A stretch of DNA of 5,527 nucleotides from Sherwoodlollariibacterium sp049275655 (GTDB lineage: Bacteria > Omnitrophota > Gorgyraeia > Gygaellales > Profunditerraquicolaceae): NCBI GenBank assembly GCA_049275655.1, contig JBASUY010000023.1, positions 1 through 5,527 on the forward strand, given 5' to 3'. The translations under genes and the position numbers were made by a program. The notes beneath the pieces were generated by a model. It did not search any database and was not told the DNA's origin. It worked only from the letters and a program-made list of their open reading frames with translations. Below are positions 1-5,527 of this stretch, piece by piece. The stretch's first letter is position 1. Every line of letters begins with the position of its first letter.

Positions 1-3000
1 GGTCATGGGTACAGAAAGAGTGAATTCTTTTATCCGATTTTCCCTCTTTCAAGAATGTTCTGGGGAAGATTATATGCTATAGCCGGGACAGTTTTAGCCG
101 CTGCATTTGTTTTATTGGTTGGTTTAATTCCTTATTTAAAATCCTACAATGGCGTTAAATCGTTCCATACCGCTTTCTTTATCTTTACAATATTTGTCGG
201 TTTTGTGCTTGGTTCAGATTGTTGGAAGATGTCTAAGTATATTGATTTCTACCGGCATAGCTGGGTGGCCAATATTTGGAGGATTATGAAGTCAAGGTTT
301 AATTCAGAGATGCTTGGCGACCCGGTTTATAGAGCAAAGATTAAAGAACATAAAGCTTTCTTCCGCAAGTATTTCTTCTGGTTAGGTTTAAGTAATGGGT
401 TATTGTGGTTTGGGAGTTTATATTACGGGGCTACGCCTTTAGCCGCAATTATTATAGTTCCTGCTTTATTGGTACTTTGTTTTTCGCTTTTATCTTTAGC
501 TCGTGCATCTGCCAATAGGCAAGAAGATATGCCTCTTTCTGGCCGTGCAAAGGTGTATAAATGGTTTGGAATCGTAGGGTTGACATTAAGCGGTATAAGT
601 ATAATCGCAGGCTTATTTACGATAATATTTGGCATTCCGTCAGCGGGAGTTCTTCCCGGCGCTGCCTGGATAGTAGGTTTTCCGATTCTTTTGTTAAATA
701 CAAGGGCTTCTTTGAGGACATGGTGGTATTTGCTGGTAGAATCAAAGGCAGCCCGGCTAGAGAAAGAGCAGAAGTGGAACACTTTCCATATTTACGAAGA
801 GATAGGTAAAAAACAATTGAATAGAATTAGGGTTCTACCTAATGACACAGGGAATATATTAGCTGAAAAAGAATACTTAACCGATGTTTTTATCAGGATT
901 TTAATTGAGGGAACCTTAAAGAGGCATTATTTTATTAGTAAAGAGGAAAGAGAAGAGTTGGAGAATATTGTGAGAAAAGGCCCGGATGGGTTGTTCATGA
1001 GGGATGCTCTTCCTAAGCTAAAGGACCCTCGTGCGAAAAAGGAGATAATAATATGGTTTAATTTTCTGGAGATGTTTGAGCCCGGAGAGCTCGGCGAATA
1101 TATAACAGAAAGAATTAATCTAGGGGAGTTGATTCCGGATATTTATAAGAGTATGGGTAAAAAGACGATTGTCCCATGGAAATTGTTGGATATCAAAGAA
1201 GCTGATATGGATAATACAAAAGAAAAGACTAGAGTATTAAAATCGCAGTTTAGAATAGTCAAGGAGCAGTTCAGTATTTCCTGGAGAAGGTATCTAGAGG
1301 AAAGCGGTATTTTGGATGGCTTACCCGATAAGCTTGTAGATGACCTTTGCGATATTGAACTTAGTTTTGTTAAAACCATAACCATGATTGTTAACGCAAG
1401 AAGAAAAAGGGATAATAAAAGCCTACTCTCTAAAGATGAAATAGGTAATATTAAATTGGACGAGAAGGGTGGGATAACGGAAAAGGATAAGAAAAAAGCC
1501 CGTATTCCCGAAGATGTGATAGATGTTGGCAAGTCTATTGTATTTGATTTCCTCTGTTTTAGAGGTGACGGGTATTTAAAAACGCAGATATTTACTGAAG
1601 ATGCGTTTCTTTTAAGAAATAGGGTATTCTTAAGGCATAAATTAAGGGCAGATAGTAAAAAACAGGGTAGGGTATTACTTGAGGCGACAATAGAGGAAGA
1701 TTCTTCTTTTAGGGGAGAAGAATTAGAAAGGGAAGTTATTTCAAGAATCGCGGATAATCTTATAAACGCCTGGAGAGATCATAAGGGAAAAGAACCAAAA
1801 GATATAGATATTGAATATATAGCAGCGGAAGTTATCCTATACCGCCATTTATTTATGATTACCTGCCATCAGGATATGGACCCGGATGACCCGTATAGCT
1901 GTGGTAAGAATGATTTTAAATCTCTTAAAGAACAACTTGTTGATAAAAGAGGTTGGAAGTTTAGTTCTTTTGCGGAAGAAATTGATATTCCTATAGAGGA
2001 GTATGAGAGGGTAGTAACCGAAGAAGATATTAAGGAAGGAAGAATAAAGGCTGAAGTTTATGATTCTATCTATGAGAGGTGGGTTGAAGGAGAGGTTACA
2101 TTACAAAAAGCTAAAGATGACAAGGCTATTATAAAAATTTCTTATCTTACTTGGCTTAGCGCAAAAATTACAAAATACCGGATATCAAAAGAAGGGGATG
2201 TCAGGGAAGTTGAATTAAAAGAGCCAAAGACCAGCACATCTGTTTATAAAATTTTGGTAACTGAAAATAATAGCGGGAATAAAAATAACCAGAAGGCATA
2301 TTATAGTTTCCCCATTAGAAAGAAAGGATTGGTTTGGGACCCAAAGACAAATACCTGGAGTGTTACTGCCCGATTTATTGAAAAGTATTTGTATTCTTTA
2401 GGGCACGATGATGCCATGATTCTTAATTCTGACCGCGACCAATTCTTTTATCCTTCTACCGTATTTCTTGGGCCGTTTATCAGGCAGAGATTGGTTGAAG
2501 AACCAAGGTTAGGATGGTTATGTACCCGTATGGAGGTATTTGTAGATGAGTTTATGCCCGCAGCTTCCGACCATAGGGTTTCAGAGGATGTCTGGAATAC
2601 AAGAACTATACCGGTTGAAGCAGCCATAGGTTTACACGCTTTCTACGGGCCGGGTATTGTGCGTTGGGCGACTATGAGGGACTGGGGCTCTTATATGGAT
2701 AATATTGAAGACACAGGCGCAGCTATAGAAGCTGCCAAATTAGGATGGAAGGGTTCTTATACTCCGTGGTTTAGGTGGATGAGGCCAAGAGAGATGATTA
2801 ATGCCTCTATCCCTACTTTCCAGAATAGATACGGGGGGTTAGTAAGTGATACTACTATGCAACCGTATTTTCAACAAATGTTGGAGAGTGATTTAATCCA
2901 CTGGACCGAAAAGGTATGCCTCTTTGAAAACTTTGATTTTTATTATAATAAGCCCATTATTCCCCGTTTTAATTTATTAATCTTTTTATTCGCTATGTTT

Positions 3001-5527
3001 ATTAATTTTACGCCCCTTTCGTATATGGCGTTACCTTTATTAGCCATAGTCATTCAGTATAATTTCTGCCAGGCAATCTGCGCCGGGGGGATGAGGCTAT
3101 TTATAGGACAGCCCAAACCTAATATTTATAGATGGGTCCCCTCATATTTAAGGAAAGTTGTGAATTGGTTAGTTGGTTATGGCTTATATTTAAGAAGATT
3201 CTGGAGTTTAGTCCTTACCTTCTTACCGATTATCCCGCTTCATGATGAAAAATCTCGCAATGCCCCTGAAGGAACTGCAGGAGCCTTTGATTCAGGTATT
3301 AAAGATATATATTACCCACAAGCTAGTTTTGCCCAACTCTATACTATATATAAGCCCGGTTTTAAGTGGGGGGTTATTCTTAGCGTGATATTTCTCTTCT
3401 CTCCGCTACATCCTTATGGAATAATAGGGCAATTATTCTTCTATGTATTTCCTGTTGCCTTTATCTTCGGGCCGTTCTTTAAGAATGGCTATTCTAATTG
3501 GCGTATAAATACAAGCATAATTGCTACTATAGCTTTGATTTATTTAAGTTTCTTCTTGCCCGGATTTCCTGTAGGGGCTGCATTCCTCCCGTGGTTATGG
3601 CCCTTATTTTATTCGTTAATACAAAACAAAGGGAATTTATTTAAAGTATATGAATACTTTGCCACAGACAGGTATTTAAGGGGAATTGTCCAGGGCTTTA
3701 TGGCTTTTGGATATACGGCTGTGGAGATGATATTCCAGGCGGTGTTTGGGTTGCTCTTTGGGCTACCGAATGGGATGATAAAAGCATCAAAAGCATTAAA
3801 AGCACAATCAAAGATCCGTCAGGCTAAGCCCGCGACGAAGGGTATTAAAAATAAAATCAAAGCATTGATAGAGCAATTTAAGGAAGATTGCGATACTTTT
3901 AAGAAAGGATATAGTGAAGGCTATAATGAAATTGTAAAGGTTATTTTACTTGATTGGTTGCAGAATACTATCGAAAAGACAGATAGGAAAAATAAGATTG
4001 CCCAGGCAGAAAAAGGAAAGCCTAAGAATATACCTTTGAATTTAAAGAGTTTTTATGAGGGAGCAAAGCCGGGGAAGAAGGGTAAAGAGGAAGATGGCGA
4101 GGAGAAAGGTAAACCGGTAAAAGGCCTCAAGCCCATTAATGAAAATAAGAATACTCAACTTAGAAATTTAGCCAGATTGCATTCCGTAGTTGCTATAGCT
4201 TCTCTTATAGCAGGAACAATATTTAGTGGCTTTGCAGTCGGTTTAAAAATATTTACGATAGTAAATATTAGTTTTTCCTTATTATATTTATTCGCCGGGC
4301 ATTTTAATGAAGAGGACAAAGACGGATGGGTAAATAATTTAAAGTGGTTACGCTTAAGCTTTGTGTGGAGCTTCATTGTCCCTGTATACTGGGTATTTTC
4401 AGATTTAGGCAGTATCTTTACTGGATCTGATAAAGCTAAAGATAAAAAAGATTCTACCCTTAAGGCATCTCCTAAAGATGCCTCTGCGGCTACAGGTTCA
4501 AATGCTTCGGCTAGTACTTCTAAGCCAGTTGATTCATCAAAAGATTCAGGTGCCGTTAAAGCAACTCCTGCTCCTACAAATGATGAGATTATTCCCGGAG
4601 GGGCTTCAAATGCTTCTCCTGATACTAATGCTAAAGCCAGTCCTGCGTCTGTAAACGAATCTGCCCGTTCCCAGGCGCCCCCGGTTATAAAAGAAATTAC
4701 TTTAGCTACTCCTTTTGCGACTATAGGCAAAGAGTTCGCTTTAAGGGTTAGAGTAGAGATTCCCGGACAAGAGAAAATAAATGAGCAAGAGGCTAAGAAA
4801 TTAATTGAGAAAGGCAAACTAAAAGCCAAAGTCTATGATGCTGCTAAGAATGTATGGGTTGATGCAAAGTCTTTCTTTGATGGTTTAGGTAGTATTTACT
4901 TAAAAGTAGTTATTCTTGCTCAAGAGGGTTCTAAATATACCAAAGTCAAAATTATCACCCCTGAAGCTATAACCGAATCTCCTATAGGAGTTGTTGTTTC
5001 AGTAAATACAGGTTTTGCCGGGGCAGTAGGGCTTGAAATAGCCAAACGTATTCATTCAAGAGAGACTAAGGAAGCCCAAATAGTTAAAGATAATAATAAA
5101 AAGAAGCAAGAAAGCGGAGAGAGGATAGATAAGTTTTATTTACCCACTAAGCAGGATGATTTTGTTAAGCGAATTAATGAAGCGGTTGTCCAGGTATTTA
5201 GGCGCCATGAATATAGGCAAGTGCTGGTTAATAAGTGGGCTAATTCTACGGAAGAGTATATCGAACTAATTTCCAAATTAACCGAAGAGTTTGCTTATTC
5301 TATATTTAGTAATTTACTAAAATCAATCGGTATTCCTTACCCGCAAACAGCTAAAGCCAAAGATTTAGCTGAAATTATCCGTAAACTTGATTTATCTAAG
5401 TATAACAGCATTGCTAAATTTGCCATTTACTCCGGGCCACCGGGAGGAGGCAAAGGGGCTGTATGGGATGAATTTATCAATCTTTATGGTGACTTAATTG
5501 ATAGATTTGTGTTATTCCATACAAGAA
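1..5527 (+). CDS. Giant multidomain membrane protein (GT2-like glycosyltransferase fused to guanylate-kinase-like domain), partial at both ends
   Basis: Frame 1 is open through the whole window: 1842 complete codons with no TAA, TAG or TGA, which chance cannot explain. The translation has protein-like composition throughout, with membrane segments, charged soluble regions and recognisable catalytic motifs. The gene starts upstream. The first in-frame ATG (base 55) follows sequence that already reads as protein and lacks a Shine-Dalgarno motif. It ends downstream, because the last domain is cut after about 39 residues. Domain order is six TM helices, helical soluble region, GT-A glycosyltransferase core, second TM block, Lys-rich region, three TM helices, low-complexity linker, possible beta-sandwich, helical region, GMP-kinase-like P-loop. 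The likely role is synthesis or export of a cell-surface glycan at the inner membrane, inferred from the GT2-like core. I know no family with this full architecture, so no gene symbol is given. Confidence 0.96.
61..720 (+). other. N-terminal membrane block, about six transmembrane segments
   Basis: Residues ~21-240 hold six hydrophobic stretches by eye: ~24-46, ~56-72, ~125-142, ~147-167, ~188-211 and ~215-233. The loop between the second and third (residues ~73-124) is basic and aromatic (WKMSKY, RHSW, WRIMKSRF), so by the positive-inside rule it is probably cytoplasmic. An even number of helices puts the next soluble region on the same side as the short sequence before the first helix. If that side is the cytoplasm, the glycosyltransferase core has access to nucleotide sugars. 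More helices may lie upstream of the window. Confidence 0.82.
751..1840 (+). other. Soluble, charged, helical region between the membrane block and the glycosyltransferase core; unassigned
   Basis: Residues ~251-613 lack membrane segments and are rich in Lys, Glu, Arg and Asp, with heptad-like helical runs such as the acidic stretch at residues ~313-324. I do not recognise a catalytic motif. Several short segments recall the conserved region before the active site of FKS1/callose synthases (family GT48). They are an IS..E...L element near residue 313, a PRAKKEIIIWF segment near 343-353, WRRYLEESG near 428-436 and a helical segment around 447-470. The resemblance is from memory, without an alignment, and may be fortuitous. 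The position just before the GT core suggests a regulatory or structural extension of it. Confidence 0.5.
1840..2910 (+). other. GT-A-fold glycosyltransferase core, processive GT2 type (cellulose-synthase/NdvB-like)
   Basis: Enzymes of this type transfer sugars from nucleotide sugars to a growing glycan at the cytoplasmic face of the membrane. The first strand may be LFMITCHQD (residues 617-625), where such enzymes have a P-x-YNE type turn. A hydrophobic strand AMILNSDRD (805-813) ends in D811-R-D813, the DxD metal and nucleotide-sugar motif. Then come EEP (833-835), AFYGPGIVRW (880-889, like the FxGxxxxxR element) and IED (902-904, like the TED catalytic base). GWKGSYTP (915-922) follows, and RY (943-944) sits where QxxRW has RW. 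From ED through GWK and Tyr to R943-Y944 the spacing equals, without gaps, that of Rhodobacter BcsA as I remember it. The QxxRW Gln position is Phe940, with a Gln one residue later. The front half is longer than in BcsA (about 190 residues from first strand to DxD). The substrate cannot be told from sequence; a GT48-like relative is the alternative. Confidence 0.78.
2962..3768 (+). other. Second membrane block, about eight hydrophobic segments following the GT core
   Basis: After the GT motifs, residues ~988-1256 contain hydrophobic stretches at ~990-1003, ~1006-1020, ~1067-1080, ~1123-1136, ~1141-1159, ~1172-1187, ~1190-1207 and ~1228-1256. The last may be one helix or an amphipathic pair. 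A hydrophilic loop at ~1081-1120 (HDEKSRNAPEG and following) separates the first group from the second. A membrane bundle directly after the ED/RY region is the usual arrangement in BcsA- and NdvB-type synthases, where it forms the channel for the growing polymer. This placement supports the glycosyltransferase call. Exact helix number needs a topology predictor. Confidence 0.8.
3781..3807 (+). repeat. Short imperfect 9-bp tandem repeat encoding three Lys-Ala-x units
   Basis: Three consecutive 9-base units begin aaagca and differ in the last codon (tca, tta, caa). They encode KAS-KAL-KAQ at residues 1261-1269, directly after the second membrane block. This looks like local slippage that extends a basic, membrane-proximal cytoplasmic helix. 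It is too short to be a functional repeat array. Confidence 0.6.
3781..4179 (+). other. Lys-rich soluble segment between membrane blocks
   Basis: Residues ~1261-1393 are strongly basic, starting with KASKALKAQSKIRQAK. They are predicted by eye to form helices to about 1340, including the amphipathic stretch IKALIEQFKEDCDTF (1286-1300). After that they become a disordered, mixed-charge linker (KPGKKGKEEDGEEKGKPVKG, 1357-1376). The excess of Lys next to a membrane helix suggests the cytoplasmic side. I recognise no domain. Confidence 0.6.
4180..4401 (+). other. Third membrane group, three transmembrane segments
   Basis: Hydrophobic stretches lie at residues ~1395-1413 (SVVAIASLIAGTIFSGFAV), ~1416-1434 and ~1450-1467 (LRLSFVWSFIVPVYWVF). 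The loop between the second and third contains the charged NEEDKDG. An odd number of helices would put the downstream linker and kinase-like domain on the opposite side from the Lys-rich segment, unless one stretch is not membrane-spanning or re-enters the membrane. Confidence 0.72.
4423..4680 (+). other. Low-complexity Ala/Ser/Thr/Pro/Lys linker
   Basis: Residues ~1475-1560 consist almost only of Ser, Ala, Thr, Pro, Lys, Asp, Asn and Gly, with scarcely any aromatic or large hydrophobic residues apart from a short EII near 1529-1531. The peptide SNAS occurs twice (1500-1503 and 1536-1539). Such sequence is intrinsically disordered and serves as a flexible tether between the membrane part and the following soluble domains. 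The base composition changes with it: GCT, TCT, ACT and CCT codons dominate, which also removes stops from the opposite strand. Confidence 0.85.
4497..4616 (+). repeat. Pair of 12-bp direct repeats within the linker
   Basis: The 12-mer ttcaaatgcttc occurs at 4497-4508 and again at 4605-4616, in the same reading frame, encoding the core of the SNAS peptide both times. It probably reflects low-complexity expansion of the linker and not a separate genetic element. Confidence 0.6.
4681..4974 (+). other. Possible beta-sandwich (Ig-like) accessory domain
   Basis: Residues ~1561-1658 follow the disordered linker and alternate short hydrophobic and charged residues as beta strands do: VIKEITLA, EFALRVRVEI, LKAKVYDA, SIYLKVVILAQ and YTKVKIITP. 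A helix-like insert (INEQEAKKLIEKGK) lies between the second and third strands. Similar strand-rich modules occur beside carbohydrate-active domains, but I cannot assign a family. The call rests on the strand pattern only. Confidence 0.4.
4975..5409 (+). other. Helical region before the kinase-like domain; unassigned
   Basis: Residues ~1659-1803 begin with a mildly hydrophobic stretch (VVVSVNTGFAGAVGLEIA, 1664-1681) that is weak for a membrane span. A basic, disordered-looking segment follows (1686-1708). Then come amphipathic helices: DFVKRINEAVVQVFRR (1720-1735), EEYIELISKLTEEFAYSIF (1751-1769) and AKDLAEIIRKL (1786-1796). The last helices run straight into the P-loop domain and may belong to it as an N-terminal extension. 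I recognise no known family. Confidence 0.45.
5410..5527 (+). other. Guanylate-kinase-like P-loop domain, N-terminal part only
   Basis: GMP kinase transfers phosphate from ATP to GMP to make GDP. Residues 1806-1820 read as a hydrophobic strand followed by SGPPGGGKGA, a Walker A motif (GxxGxGK) with Lys at 1818. The form is close to the SGPSGAGKG of guanylate kinases. The chain continues through an amphipathic helix (VWDEFINLYGDL) to FVLFHTR, ending at Arg1842. In GMP kinases an S-x-T-T-R segment that binds the GMP phosphate lies about 25 residues after the Walker Lys; here the distance is 24. The His-Thr-Arg form differs from the usual Thr-Thr-Arg. The rest, including the GMP-site Tyr and Glu and the lid, is outside the window, so activity cannot be judged. 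Other P-loop kinases are less likely given this motif pair. Confidence 0.8.

Noticed and set aside
55..57. Internal ATG as possible gene start before the first membrane helix
   Set aside because: No Shine-Dalgarno sequence precedes it, and the frame is open and protein-like back to base 1, so the start is more likely upstream.
423..782. Minus-strand ORF of 119 codons
   Set aside because: It lies antisense to the frame-1 coding sequence over the first membrane block. Its translation has no recognisable domain, so it is a shadow of the real gene.
561..809. Plus-strand ORF of 82 codons in frame 3
   Set aside because: Overlaps the frame-1 protein in another frame, is rich in Arg and Ser, has no motif, and no ribosome binding site was evident.
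1143..1532. Minus-strand ORF of 129 codons
   Set aside because: Antisense shadow of the charged helical region. Its Ser/Leu-rich translation is what reverse-complemented Lys/Glu/Arg codons produce.
2821..2838. QNRYGG read as a normal QxxRW motif
   Set aside because: In QxxRW, Gln is three residues before Arg; here that position is Phe and the Gln is two before. It is reported as an altered motif instead.
4463..4483. Perfect 8-bp inverted repeat (aggcatct / agatgcct) with a 5-base loop
   Set aside because: It lies within the coding linker and has no following T run, so it is not a rho-independent terminator. Such a short hairpin in repetitive low-complexity sequence is plausible by chance.
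4155..4829. Minus-strand ORF of 224 codons, the longest closed ORF
   Set aside because: It is open because the GCT/TCT/ACT/CCT codons of the linker read as stop-free codons on the other strand. The frame-1 product has membrane and domain structure on both sides of this stretch.
1..5527. Several adjacent genes of an operon
   Set aside because: No in-frame stop, no frame shift and no intergenic gap occur anywhere. All recognised domains lie in the same frame.
1..5527. tRNA, rRNA, CRISPR, transposon ends, promoters or riboswitches
   Set aside because: No conserved RNA core, regularly spaced repeats or terminal inverted repeats were seen. The whole window is coding, so promoter-like AT-rich hexamers in it have no support.

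Overview
This window is the interior of one very long protein-coding gene. Frame 1 of the + strand has no stop codon from base 1 to the last complete codon (5524-5526). It gives at least 1842 residues, and both ends of the gene lie outside the window. There is no intergenic space, convincing internal start, RNA gene, CRISPR array or insertion sequence. Residue numbers below are window-local: residue n starts at base 3n-2.

The fragment reads as a membrane-bound multidomain protein. In order: (1) about six transmembrane helices (bases ~61-720); (2) a soluble, charged, mostly helical region that I cannot assign firmly (~751-1840); (3) a GT-A-fold glycosyltransferase core of the processive GT2 type, the group of cellulose synthase BcsA and cyclic-glucan synthase NdvB, with DxD, FxG...R, ED and GW..Y motifs and a changed QxxRW motif (~1840-2910); (4) a second membrane block of about eight hydrophobic segments (~2960-3770); (5) a Lys-rich cytosolic-looking stretch, then three more membrane segments (~3781-4401); (6) an Ala/Ser/Thr/Pro/Lys low-complexity linker (~4423-4680); (7) a possible beta-sandwich followed by a helical region (~4681-5400); (8) the start of a guanylate-kinase-like P-loop domain, cut by the window edge (~5410-5527).

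The unusual point is the fusion. A membrane polysaccharide-synthase-like glycosyltransferase is joined through a disordered tether to a domain with an intact GMP-kinase-type P-loop and the following GMP-binding Arg at the expected spacing. Glycan synthesis and nucleotide-monophosphate phosphorylation could therefore be linked in one chain. This is inference; the activity of neither domain can be shown from sequence.

The organism is an uncultured bacterium with moderately AT-rich DNA and frequent AGA/AGG arginine and ATA isoleucine codons. Giant open reading frames carrying glycosyltransferases and membrane segments are known from Omnitrophota and some other candidate phyla, so Omnitrophota is my best guess, at low to moderate confidence.
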